Shown in pieces: positions 36,330 through 43,866 of a DNA stretch of 60,793 bases. Each line of letters starts with the position of its first letter. The stretch's first letter is position 1. Below the pieces are notes generated by a model. It saw only the letters and a program-made list of their open reading frames with translations, did not search any database and had not been told where the DNA came from. A program made the translations under genes and the position numbers. This DNA is from Lachnospiraceae bacterium AM48-27BH (GTDB taxonomy: Bacteria; Bacillota; Clostridia; Lachnospirales; Lachnospiraceae): the NCBI GenBank assembly GCA_003478355.1, contig QUFC01000021.1, positions 1 to 60,793 of the forward strand, read 5' to 3'.

Positions 36330-37096
36330 GTTTCCTCCTTCACCGACGCCTGACGAAACTCTGTGGTAAAGCCTGGATCATACAATTTCGACCGCTCATA
36401 TCCCGTCTGGGCCACCGCGTCACCTACGATGATCAGCGCAGTTTTGGTGATTTGCTCCCGTTCTGCCGAAGCAGCCAGTGTAGCTACCGTACACCGTACC
36501 ACCTTCTCGTCTGGCCAGGTGGCCTTATAGACGATGGCCGCCGGAGTATCCGCCTGATATCCGCCTTTCATCAACTCTTCTGACAATTTCTTTAACATTC
36601 CGGTACTTAAAAATACCACCATCGTTGCGCCGTGAGACGCGAAAGAGGCGACGCTCTCCCGTTCAGGAACAGGTGTTCTCCCTGCCATACGGGTGATCAC
36701 TACGCTCTGGGTAATATCCGGCAGTGTATATTCCATGCCAAGAGCCGCCGCCGCGCCGCAGAAAGAGCTGACTCCCGGGCATACTGCATATGGGATTCCC
36801 AGTTCGTTTAACTGATCCATCTGTTCCCGGATCGCCCCGTAAAGGCTTGGATCACCGGTGTGAAGCCGTACCGTCATCTGCCCATCCTTTTCCGCTTCTT
36901 TCATCACATCGATCACTTCTTCCAGCGTCATATGGGCGCTGTTATAGATCTGACAGTCCCTTTTCGCATACGACAATAACTCTGGATTGACCAGAGATCC
37001 TGCGTAAATGATCACATCTGCCGCGCCTAATAATTTTGCGCCCCGCACCGTGATCAGATCCGCTGCGCCAGAACCTGCACCAACAAAATTTATCAT
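36326..37096 (-). CDS. cbiF: Cobalt-precorrin-4 C11-methyltransferase
   Basis: CbiF methylates C-11. The start at 37096 (MINFVGAGSGAADLITVRGA) gives a normal 256-residue protein and a 4-base ATGA overlap with the cbiL stop; the ORF to 37207 lies inside cbiL in another frame. Motifs are VIYAGSLVNPELL, VRLHTGDPSLYGAIREQMD near residue 80 and AVCPGVSSFCGAAAALG near residue 105. It overlaps the cbiG start by 4 bases. Confidence 0.94.
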   Translation of the reverse strand: MINFVGAGSGAADLITVRGAKLLGAADVIIYAGSLVNPELLSYAKRDCQIYNSAHMTLEEVIDVMKEAEKDGQMTVRLHTGDPSLYGAIREQMDQLNELGIPYAVCPGVSSFCGAAAALGMEYTLPDITQSVVITRMAGRTPVPERESVASFASHGATMVVFLSTGMLKKLSEELMKGGYQADTPAAIVYKATWPDEKVVRCTVATLAASAEREQITKTALIIVGDAVAQTGYERSKLYDPGFTTEFRQASVKEET

Positions 37097-37797
37097 CTGT
37101 CCCCGTCCTCCTTTGGAGAATCTTTTACAATCATCAAAGTATAATATCCTGCCTTTTCCGGAAAATGTTCCACCCCATGATACAGCTTCTGGTTCTCCAT
37201 GGTACAATTTTCTGCCATATAAGCCGGAAAATGATTTTCCCGCAGCTGTTCAACTACATTCGGATATGCTTTTCCCGATTTCATGATCACTTTCACACCA
37301 GAAAGAGCCAGCGCCGCCTGAATCCCGTAGCTTCCGGGCAAAATATGTATCTCTTCCGCCTGTTCTCCCAGGGAAATGCCCAGTTCTGCCGCTGCCGCAC
37401 AGAAGGATGGTATCCCGCTGATCAGTTTCGTCTCATACCCCTGCTTTTCTACCCTCTGCACCAAGTACATGGAACTGGCATAAACGGTTGTATCACCTAA
37501 GGTCAGCAGAGCCACATCGTACCCCTTTTCCAGTTCCCGGATCAGAATCTCGGTACCATCCTTATGAGCCTGTTCCAAAATATCAGGGTCTTTTGTCATT
37601 GGCATCTTCACACAGATTACTGGTTTTTCTTTCATCTCCGGAACTGCTCCCATGGCGATCTGGTATGCGGTACACTGGATCGGATCATCGTGCGGAATGG
37701 CGATCACCTGACATTCCCGTATGATCCTTGCCGCTTTTAAAGTCATCAGCTCCGGATCACCAGGTCCAACGCCGACTGCATATAATGTTCCTGTCAT
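37093..37797 (-). CDS. cbiL: Cobalt-precorrin-2 C20-methyltransferase
   Basis: CbiL methylates C-20. The start at 37797 gives MTGTLYAVGVGPGDPELMTLKA and a protein of 234 residues, as usual. Other motifs are LTLGDTTVYASSMYLVQR near residue 98 and LISGIPSFCAAAAELGISLG near residue 125. It follows cbiD by about 40 bases and overlaps cbiF by 4. Confidence 0.93.
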   Translation of the reverse strand: MTGTLYAVGVGPGDPELMTLKAARIIRECQVIAIPHDDPIQCTAYQIAMGAVPEMKEKPVICVKMPMTKDPDILEQAHKDGTEILIRELEKGYDVALLTLGDTTVYASSMYLVQRVEKQGYETKLISGIPSFCAAAAELGISLGEQAEEIHILPGSYGIQAALALSGVKVIMKSGKAYPNVVEQLRENHFPAYMAENCTMENQKLYHGVEHFPEKAGYYTLMIVKDSPKEDGDR

Positions 37798-37837
37798 AAA
37801 TTCTATCACTTTCTCTATTCGTAATGCTTCCAAACTG

Positions 37838-39118
37838 TTACGATTGTCTCCATCTCTCAATCATCCGGTCACTGTCACTTGTTTTTCCCAGTATACCGTA
37901 TACAGTGGAAAATGTCACCACCTGGACATCACAGTTCCCGCCTGCCCATTGCTTCATATAATGCTGCATCCTGGAAACCGCCGTATGCATCACCTGGTCA
38001 CAGATTCCCCAGGACTTTAAGTATTCCAGAGCCTCCTCCGTGGTATTGCAGCCGAAAATTCGATCGGTCCATTCGTTGCGAACCTGCTCATCCAAAGTAT
38101 CCGGCAGGCAATCTGCCATGATCTCCATTCTCCTGTCGCCGTATTTGGAATGGGTGTTTTTCACGCCTCCGGCTACTTTAATCAATTTCCCAATATGTCC
38201 CACAAATAAAATTTCGCTCATTCCCGCATCCGCAGACCATCGGATCGCATCTGCAATAAAATTGCTGCAGGTGACAGCCTGATCGATGGCGATTCCCAGA
38301 TGTTCCGCCAGAAATCGTTCTCCATAATTGCCAGGAGCCAGAATCAGGCTGTGTTCACCAGCTACAGCTCTCATATGGATCTCCAGACGGATCGTATCCA
38401 TCAGGGCCTGTTCACTCATGGGATTGACGATTCCTGTCGTGCCAAGGATGGAAATACCACCTTCGATCCCCAGCTTGGGATTAAAGGTTTTTAACGCCAG
38501 TTCCCGGCCTGCAGGAATCCAGAGCTGGATCAGATAGTCTCCATGGGCTTCTGTTTCTTCTAGCACGTGGGCCACAGACTGGAAAATCATCTGCCTCGGA
38601 ACCGGATTGATTGCATATTTACCAACAGGACAGGAAAGTCCTGGCTTTGTCACCAGACCAATTCCATCCTTCGCCGTCAAAAAAAGCCGGAACTGCCCAG
38701 AATGATCCGCATCTGTATCCGGTTCCCACTCATAGGCTCTCGCTAAAACATCCGCCCGTGCCTCCTGGTCAACATCATGTTTCTCTTCTGTTTCTTTTTT
38801 TTCACAGGTCCGATCGCTTTTTGACCCAACTGCTCTTCGAAAACCCATGTCTTTCGAAATCCGGCTGACCGCTCCATAGATCCAGGCCCCATGAGTCACA
38901 TCCGGATCATCGCCTGCATCCTTTTGAACTCCAAACCAGGTCATTTCCCCATCAACCAGCTTCTGGACCTGAAAATGAGCCACCCTGCCGCCTGGTGTCT
39001 GAAGGGAAATCTGAGTTTTTTCATCTCCCGTCAAAAAGAAAGCGGCAGCCTTCGCCGCCGCCGCCGCACAGGTCCCTGTTGTAAATCCGCTTCTTAATTG
39101 CTTTTTTTCTTCCTTCAT
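37838..39118 (-). CDS. cbiD: Cobalt-precorrin-5B C1-methyltransferase
   Basis: CbiD methylates C-1 and marks the anaerobic, early-cobalt route. The protein has 426 residues, longer than the usual 360-380, because of a charged insert near residues 95-130 (RTCEKKETEEKHDVDQEARA). Motifs are RSGFTTGTCAAAAAKAA at the N-terminus, GDDPDVTHGA, GYGERFL-like NYGERFLAEHLG and FVGHIGKLIKVAGG. It is the first gene of the cluster. The ATG at 39118 has only a close GGAG before it. No cobalamin riboswitch fits in the leader. Confidence 0.93.
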   Translation of the reverse strand: MKEEKKQLRSGFTTGTCAAAAAKAAAFFLTGDEKTQISLQTPGGRVAHFQVQKLVDGEMTWFGVQKDAGDDPDVTHGAWIYGAVSRISKDMGFRRAVGSKSDRTCEKKETEEKHDVDQEARADVLARAYEWEPDTDADHSGQFRLFLTAKDGIGLVTKPGLSCPVGKYAINPVPRQMIFQSVAHVLEETEAHGDYLIQLWIPAGRELALKTFNPKLGIEGGISILGTTGIVNPMSEQALMDTIRLEIHMRAVAGEHSLILAPGNYGERFLAEHLGIAIDQAVTCSNFIADAIRWSADAGMSEILFVGHIGKLIKVAGGVKNTHSKYGDRRMEIMADCLPDTLDEQVRNEWTDRIFGCNTTEEALEYLKSWGICDQVMHTAVSRMQHYMKQWAGGNCDVQVVTFSTVYGILGKTSDSDRMIERWRQS

Positions 39119-39187
39119 TCTCCATCACAGCGCAGTCAATTCCACGCATGCTACTCCTGCTATTAACACTGTTTTGTAACTGTAATC

Positions 39188-39216
39188 ATTATATTCATTT
39201 TTCTGCAGTGTTGCAA
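39188..39216 (-). promoter_or_regulatory. Promoter of the cobalamin gene cluster
   Basis: A -35 TTGCAA (39211-39216) and a perfect -10 TATAAT (39188-39193) with a 17-base spacer read leftward into cbiD. The expected leader is about 60 bases, too short for a B12 riboswitch, and no B12-box-like element is visible. Confidence 0.7.
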
Positions 39217-39224
39217 TCGTTTTG

Positions 39225-39470
39225 TCATTGTTCTCTGGTAGGAATTTTCTGAACTGCAACATCATTTTTCAACGCTTCCCGCTTCAATTCCCGCTTTCTT
39301 TTCGTCATTAATCCACCGATCCGGCCGCTTTCCTTAGATGTCAGGCTTTTCCATCCGCCCTTTAAGATCTTATCCCCCAGCCCGATCTCGTCAGCAATCT
39401 CATATTTTAATAATTCCTCCGGCGTCATATTTTCAAAATCCAGTGGTTCCTCTTTCTTTTTCTTTGCCAT
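39225..39470 (-). CDS. Small acid-soluble spore protein, alpha/beta type
   Basis: The protein has 81 residues from ATG at 39470. The block EIADEIGLGDKILKGGWKSL followed by TSKESGRIGGLMTKRKR carries the SASP features: the E-I-A cleavage region for germination protease and the GGxMxKR end that contacts DNA. Such proteins coat forespore DNA and protect it. It implies that the organism forms spores. The nearest GGAG (39488-39485, minus strand) lies in one arm of a hairpin, 14 bases before the ATG. The ORF can extend to a TTG at 39509, but without a ribosome site. Confidence 0.82.
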   Translation of the reverse strand: MAKKKKEEPLDFENMTPEELLKYEIADEIGLGDKILKGGWKSLTSKESGRIGGLMTKRKRELKREALKNDVAVQKIPTREQ

Positions 39471-39530
39471 AAAAAATGGGTACACTCCTCTCGCATAATC
39501 ATTTTGCAATTTGGAGTATACCCATTTTTT
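39471..39530 (-). terminator. Long inverted repeat: PspC-operon terminator abutting the SASP start
   Basis: Arms 39471-39488 and 39513-39530 match at 17 of 18 positions (GGAGTATACCC with GGGTACACTCC plus A6/T6 ends) around a 24-base loop. Read leftward, it terminates the padR-pspC operon, and its T run touches the SASP ATG. Confidence 0.7.
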
Positions 39531-39544
39531 AAAAGCCTATACAA
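39515..39544 (-). promoter_or_regulatory. Putative SASP promoter inside the terminator arm
   Basis: TTGTAT (39539-39544) and TATACT (39515-39520) with an 18-base spacer read leftward; the -10 lies in the distal hairpin arm. Start of transcription would fall in the loop, so only one arm enters the SASP mRNA. A forespore sigma factor may use it (TGTATA / GTATACT resembles a sigma-G pattern loosely). Confidence 0.4.
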
Positions 39545-39559
39545 AGGACTTCTGTTGAT

Positions 39560-39760
39560 TTAATATCGACCATCCGGTCTTAACGGCATGATCAGTGCTG
39601 CGATCAGATAAACGATCAATCCCGTTCCTGAACAGGCGAATACAACCCAGAGCAGTCGGATAATGGTTGGATCAATATTAAAGTACTCGCCAAGGCCGCC
39701 GCAAACGCCAAATAAAATTTTGTTGGTATCAGAACGATATAATTGTCTGTTTAAATCCAT
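39560..39760 (-). CDS. PspC-domain membrane protein
   Basis: The protein has 66 residues and is made of one PspC domain: LYRSDTNKILFGVCGGLGEYFNIDP, then the membrane helix ending VYLIAALIMP. PspC proteins act in envelope-stress responses. An AGGAGG site lies before the ATG, 19 bases after the stop of a 37-residue membrane peptide gene. It is the last gene of the padR operon. Confidence 0.9.
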   Translation of the reverse strand: MDLNRQLYRSDTNKILFGVCGGLGEYFNIDPTIIRLLWVVFACSGTGLIVYLIAALIMPLRPDGRY

Positions 39761-39778
39761 AATATGCCTCCTTCTTGT

Positions 39779-39892
39779 TTAATAAGCAACCCCCAATATC
39801 AGGGAAATAACCAGAAACGCAATCCCTACAGTTCCACAACTCAAAGCCACTTTCAGCATCACCCGGATCCATCCGTTCTTTTTCTTCTCCAT
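39779..39892 (-). CDS. Small 37-residue single-span membrane peptide
   Basis: An ATG at 39892, two bases after the DUF1700 gene stop, opens a frame that begins MEKKKNGWIRVMLKVAL, continues through one hydrophobic helix (VGIAFLVISLILGVAY) and ends at TAA just before the AGGAGG of pspC. The charged head and single span suit a type II membrane peptide. Tight spacing on both sides argues that it is translated. I know no family for it. Confidence 0.55.
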   Translation of the reverse strand: MEKKKNGWIRVMLKVALSCGTVGIAFLVISLILGVAY

Positions 39893-39894
39893 GA

Positions 39895-40656
39895 TCACTC
39901 ACGCCCCTTTCGGTGCAACAGGCGATTCAGTCTGTTAACAAGCTTCACAAACACCAGCGGCACCAGTTTCCCGTAAAACAGGATTGATGCCAACGCCAGT
40001 AAAATCGTTCCGGACATACCCAAAAATCCCCAGCCAAGCCACCATAGCCCATAGAGATCAGCTAAATACAGATAGTAGATTCCCTGGATCAGCATGACTG
40101 CGCTTAAAAAGAACAGAAGAACCGTTCCAGCTCCGATTCCAAGTAGAATTACCACCAGGGCTCCTACAATCCCTACAAGTATAGCCAGCAGGATTCCCAC
40201 GCCTCCTGCGATCGCTGGACCGAACAGAATCACTGCCAGCACGATCAAGAGAATCTGCCACCAGACAAACCCTCTTCGTTTCCTGCCATTTCCCGCCTGG
40301 CTGGTATTGTCTGCGTGAAATGACTCTTTCTCCTGTTCCTGCTTAGCAGGCTCTTCTTCCATCACCTCTGGAAGATCCAGCCTTTTGGCCACATCATACC
40401 CCGGTTCCTTAAATCTTGTGTCTTCAATGCCATGATCTGTAAAATCGCCGCCTTCGTTTAACTCTCCATTCAGATCGCAGCGAATCATGGATGCGATCCG
40501 TTCCGGGCTTCCAAATTCTTTTAATACTGCAGCTGTGTTTTCTCCAGCCTCCTCCAGATAGTCCTGATAATAATTCAGGGCATCCTGTTTGTTCTCATCG
40601 TCCGGCAGATCTGCAAGAAGCTCTTTTAATCTTGTCATAAACTCTTCTTTGTTCAT
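39895..40656 (-). CDS. DUF1700 (HAAS-domain) membrane protein
   Basis: The protein has 253 residues. The N-terminal soluble domain (about residues 1-70: EEFMTRLKELLADLPDDE, ALNYYQDYLEEAGE) is the HAAS/DUF1700 domain. A polar linker follows, then four or five membrane helices (about 130-240). Such proteins are regularly encoded next to a PadR regulator, and are thought to act as membrane sensors or partners. It starts 3 bases after the padR stop. Confidence 0.88.
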   Translation of the reverse strand: MNKEEFMTRLKELLADLPDDENKQDALNYYQDYLEEAGENTAAVLKEFGSPERIASMIRCDLNGELNEGGDFTDHGIEDTRFKEPGYDVAKRLDLPEVMEEEPAKQEQEKESFHADNTSQAGNGRKRRGFVWWQILLIVLAVILFGPAIAGGVGILLAILVGIVGALVVILLGIGAGTVLLFFLSAVMLIQGIYYLYLADLYGLWWLGWGFLGMSGTILLALASILFYGKLVPLVFVKLVNRLNRLLHRKGRE

Positions 40657-40659
40657 ACG

Positions 40660-40973
40660 TCAGGTTTCCTCTAAAATCCTTCCTATTTTTTCTGAATACA
40701 CCGCCCATTCACCGCGATACAGATTCAACTGTACCCGCCCCTTTTCCGTAATCTTATAATATCTGCGGTTTCGCCCGTCAATGGCCATGTCGTAAACTTC
40801 CAGACATTCCTCTTTCTGCAGTCTACGCAGAACCGGGTACAAGGTGGAATCTGAAATTTCAATTACCTCCCGCACATCCTGGGTGATCCGGTAACCATAA
40901 GTTCCCTCTACATCTTTCGAGACAACAGACAGGACAATGGCATCCAAAAGAGCCGCGCCTGTATAAAAACCAT
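40660..40973 (-). CDS. PadR-family transcriptional regulator (start frameshifted)
   Basis: The winged-helix repressor is clear: LDAIVLSVVSKDVEGTYGY, then ISDSTLYPVLRRLQKEECLE and GRNRRYYKITEKGR. The frame from 40947 begins at a TTG with no ribosome site. An ATG at 40973 with GGAAAGGCGG upstream reads MVF and then leaves the frame at an A5 run (40965-40969). Six A would give MVFYTGAALLDAIVLS, the usual PadR start. It should repress its own operon (DUF1700, small peptide, PspC). An operator-like palindrome lies at 41093-41107. Confidence 0.87.
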
Positions 40974-41092
40974 GCGTACACCGCCTTTCCTTCTAAAACC
41001 CGATATTGTTTGAACAGAACATACCTTTCAACACGGATATGTTGTGATTGGATTTATATTCCGTTCTGTCATATATTGGATTAATCACTATA

Positions 41093-41152
41093 CTATATGT
41101 TATATAGCATTGTCTGTACATATACTATACATCATATAATATTGTTTGTCAA
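41093..41152 (-). promoter_or_regulatory. padR operon promoter and operator
   Basis: A consensus promoter, TTGACA (41147-41152) and TATAGT (41124-41129) with a 17-base spacer, reads leftward. The perfect palindrome CTATATGTTATATAG (41093-41107) lies near the start site and is a good PadR operator candidate. The rest of the stretch 40974-41181 is AT-rich leader with no gene. Confidence 0.7.
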
Positions 41153-41181
41153 GATACCAGGGTCAAAATTCCTATGACATG

Positions 41182-41215
41182 AAAAAAGAGCGCTGATATT
41201 ACTATCAACGCTCTC
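41182..41215 (-). terminator. Terminator after rpsA
   Basis: On the minus strand GAGAGCGTTGATA pairs with ATATCAGCGCTC around a 3-base loop and is followed by TTTTTTC. It ends the cmk-ispH-rpsA transcript. Confidence 0.85.
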
Positions 41216-41228
41216 AAAATTAATTATC

Positions 41229-41255
41229 GTAACTGTTCAGTACCTTCAGAGTTAC
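41229..41255. repeat. Short palindrome, member of a dispersed repeat
   Basis: The 27-base unit begins GTAACTGTTCAG and ends CAGAGTTAC; the outer arms are inverted repeats. It matches one end of the MITE-like element at 45504-45636 with few changes. It sits between the rpsA stop and its terminator. Confidence 0.6.
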
Positions 41256-41269
41256 AAATCAATCTTCAA

Positions 41270-42340
41270 TTATTCAGCATCCTCAGCTGGAGCCTGCAGT
41301 GCCTTCATGCTTAAGCTGATCTTCTTATCAGCCTCGTTGAAATCAACGATCTTAGCCTCGATCTCCTGACCGATTGCTAATACATCTGCTGGTTTCTCTA
41401 CATGCTCTCTGGAGATCTGGGATACATGCAGTAATGCATCTACGCCTGGCTCTAACTCAACGAATGCGCCGAAGTCAGTCATACGTGCTACACGACCTGT
41501 TACTACGTTGCCAACTGCATACTTCTCTGCTGCGTTAGCCCATGGGTTCTGCTCTGGGAACTTTAAGCTTAACGCGATCTTCTCGCCGTTGATCTCTTTG
41601 ATCAGAACTTTGATCTTCTCTCCTGCTTTGAATACCTTCTTAGGATTCTCTACACGGCCCCAGGACATCTCGGAGATGTGAAGCAGACCATCTGCTCCGC
41701 CTAAATCGATGAATGCACCGAAATCAGTTACATTCTTGATCACACCCTCTACAACATCGCCAGCATGGATCTTCTCGAATAACTCTTTCTGAAGCTCTGC
41801 TTTCTTAGCAACCATCAGCTGTTTTCTATCGCCGATGATTCTTCTTCTGCGAGGATTGAACTCAGTGATCACGAACTCGATATCCTGACCAGCATACTTG
41901 GATAAATCTTTCTCATAAGTATCGGATACAAGGCTTGCTGGGATGAATACTCTGGCCTCATCTACAACAACGCTTAAACCACCATCCAGAACCTGAGCAA
42001 CTTTAGCGGTCAGAACCTCATGGTTATTAAATGCATCCTCTAACTTCTTATTGCCTCTGTCAGCAGCCAGTCTCTTATAAGATAATGCAACCTGGCCCTC
42101 GCCATCGTTTACTTTTACAACCTTTGCTTCCATCTCGTCACCTACGTGAACAAGATCTCTTAAATCTACGCCGGACTCATTGGTATACTCGTTTCTCGGG
42201 ATGATGCCATCGGATTTGTAGCCGATATTTAAAACGATCTCATCTTCTTTTACATCGATGACCTTACCAGTGACAATCTCTCCTGTACGTATTGTTTTTA
42301 ATGATTCCTCTAACATTTGTTCAAAACTTAATTCTGACAT
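41270..42340 (-). CDS. rpsA: Ribosomal protein S1 homologue (four S1 domains)
   Basis: The protein has 356 residues with four OB-fold S1 repeats starting near residues 18, 103, 188 and 273 (GEIVTGKVIDVKEDEIVLNIG, LTAKVAQVLDGGLSVVVDEA, GDVVEGVIKNVTDFGAFIDLG, GNVVTGRVARMTDFGAFVELE). Short forms like this are usual in Clostridia. The start at 42340 has GAGGAGG 9 bases upstream, inside the ispH end, so the genes overlap by 20 bases. In some Lachnospiraceae the two genes are fused. Confidence 0.93.
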   Translation of the reverse strand: MSELSFEQMLEESLKTIRTGEIVTGKVIDVKEDEIVLNIGYKSDGIIPRNEYTNESGVDLRDLVHVGDEMEAKVVKVNDGEGQVALSYKRLAADRGNKKLEDAFNNHEVLTAKVAQVLDGGLSVVVDEARVFIPASLVSDTYEKDLSKYAGQDIEFVITEFNPRRRRIIGDRKQLMVAKKAELQKELFEKIHAGDVVEGVIKNVTDFGAFIDLGGADGLLHISEMSWGRVENPKKVFKAGEKIKVLIKEINGEKIALSLKFPEQNPWANAAEKYAVGNVVTGRVARMTDFGAFVELEPGVDALLHVSQISREHVEKPADVLAIGQEIEAKIVDFNEADKKISLSMKALQAPAEDAE

Positions 42341-43172
42341 TAGTATGAACCTCCTCAATGATTTTCTTGGGGGTCGAAGCCCCTGCTGTAATACCTACGC
42401 TGCGCACAGAATTTACACTCTCAGGATTCAAATCGTCCAGTGTCTGAATGTAATAAGTATCCTTACACTCTTTTTGGCATATCTCGTACAGTTTGCGGGT
42501 GTTAGAACTATTCTTCCCGCCGATGACGATCATAGCATCTACCTGCGAAGCTATACGTTCAGCTTCCACTTGTCTTTCCTGTGTTGCATTGCAAATCGTA
42601 TTTAAAACAAGTATATCATAACCCTTTTTCTCAAATTTTTCAACTAAATCTTTAAATTTATTGTAATTAAATGTCGTCTGGGATACGATACACAGCTTTT
42701 CACCTGTGAAGGATGGCAGTTTTTCCATCTGTTCCTCATTTTTTACGACCATTGTGCGCGCATCGCCCCATCCTTTGATGCCCTCCACCTCTGGATGGGT
42801 CTCGTCGCCAATAATGATCACCCGTCTTCCCTGAAGATTCTGTTCCTGGACGATCCGGTGTATCTTCTTGACAAAAGGACAGGTAGCATCCACGATCTGG
42901 ACTCCCTGTGCCTTCAGCATATCATAAATGTGTTTTCCCACGCCGTGAGAGCGGATGATCACGGTTCCCTCTGTCAAAGTTAAAATCTCATTCTCTGAAT
43001 TCAGGACCTTCACACCTTTTTCCTCCAGATCCCGCACCACCTCTTCATTATGGATAATGGGACCTAACGTGTAAATCGGGCCATTTTCATTCTTTATCTG
43101 GTCATAAACCTGATTGACCGCCCTCTCTACGCCAAAGCAGAATCCGGCGGTTTTCGCTACGATCACTTCCAT
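42321..43172 (-). CDS. ispH: 4-hydroxy-3-methylbut-2-enyl diphosphate reductase
   Basis: IspH makes IPP and DMAPP in the last MEP-pathway step using a [4Fe-4S] cluster. The protein has 283 residues. The three cluster Cys are in AGFCFGVERAV (residue 12), DATCPFVKKIH (near 96) and NTICNATQERQ (near 194); ITAGASTP near the end binds diphosphate. It abuts cmk and overlaps rpsA, a conserved Clostridia order. Confidence 0.95.
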   Translation of the reverse strand: MEVIVAKTAGFCFGVERAVNQVYDQIKNENGPIYTLGPIIHNEEVVRDLEEKGVKVLNSENEILTLTEGTVIIRSHGVGKHIYDMLKAQGVQIVDATCPFVKKIHRIVQEQNLQGRRVIIIGDETHPEVEGIKGWGDARTMVVKNEEQMEKLPSFTGEKLCIVSQTTFNYNKFKDLVEKFEKKGYDILVLNTICNATQERQVEAERIASQVDAMIVIGGKNSSNTRKLYEICQKECKDTYYIQTLDDLNPESVNSVRSVGITAGASTPKKIIEEVHTNVRIKF

Positions 43173-43849
43173 CAGGCAAGTCCCCTCTCTCTGGCTGCCG
43201 TAATGATACCGTCCACCACCTGATCGATGGTCAGCGCAGAGGAATCCAGAAGCACCGCGTCCGCCGCCTGGGTCAAAGGCGCAATCTCCCGGTGCATATC
43301 CCGGTAATCCCGGTCAATAATATCTTGCTCAATTTCTTCCAGATTACACATCTGACCTTTCTCTGTCAGTTCTTTGTACCTTCTGATGGCCCGCACATGA
43401 CTGGAAGCCGTCAGATAGATCTTGGTCTGTGCGTCCGGGAGCACACAGGTACCGATATCACGGCCATCCATGATCACATTGGATGTCTTTGCCAGATTTT
43501 GCTGTAATGCCAGAAGCGCCTGACGGACAGCCCGGTAAGCAGATACCACCGATGCGGCATTACCCACTGCTTCTGTGCGGATCTTGCCGGACACATCCCT
43601 GCCGTTTAAGATCACCTGCTGAACGCCGTCCTGATAGCGGAGGGAAATGTCGATCTGTCCGCATGCAGCAGACACTTTTTCTTCATCCTCCGGCTGGATG
43701 CCGTTCTCTAAAAAGTAAAGTGCCATCGCCCGGTACATGGCTCCGGTATCCACATAAATGAATCCCAGCTTTGCCGCTACAAGCTTGGCAATCGTACTTT
43801 TGCCAGCGCCTGCAGGTCCGTCAATAGCAATATTATACGTTGATGACAT
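43172..43849 (-). CDS. cmk: Cytidylate kinase
   Basis: Cmk phosphorylates CMP and dCMP. The protein has 225 residues with P-loop GPAGAGKST near residue 12, YVDTGAMYRAMAL near residue 32 and IMDGRDIGTCVLPDA near residue 125, the nucleotide-binding Arg/Asp region. Its stop shares one base with the ispH start. It follows the HI0933-type flavoprotein gene by 17 bases. Confidence 0.95.
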   Translation of the reverse strand: MSSTYNIAIDGPAGAGKSTIAKLVAAKLGFIYVDTGAMYRAMALYFLENGIQPEDEEKVSAACGQIDISLRYQDGVQQVILNGRDVSGKIRTEAVGNAASVVSAYRAVRQALLALQQNLAKTSNVIMDGRDIGTCVLPDAQTKIYLTASSHVRAIRRYKELTEKGQMCNLEEIEQDIIDRDYRDMHREIAPLTQAADAVLLDSSALTIDQVVDGIITAARERGLA

Positions 43850-43866
43850 GAAAAATATATTCTCCT

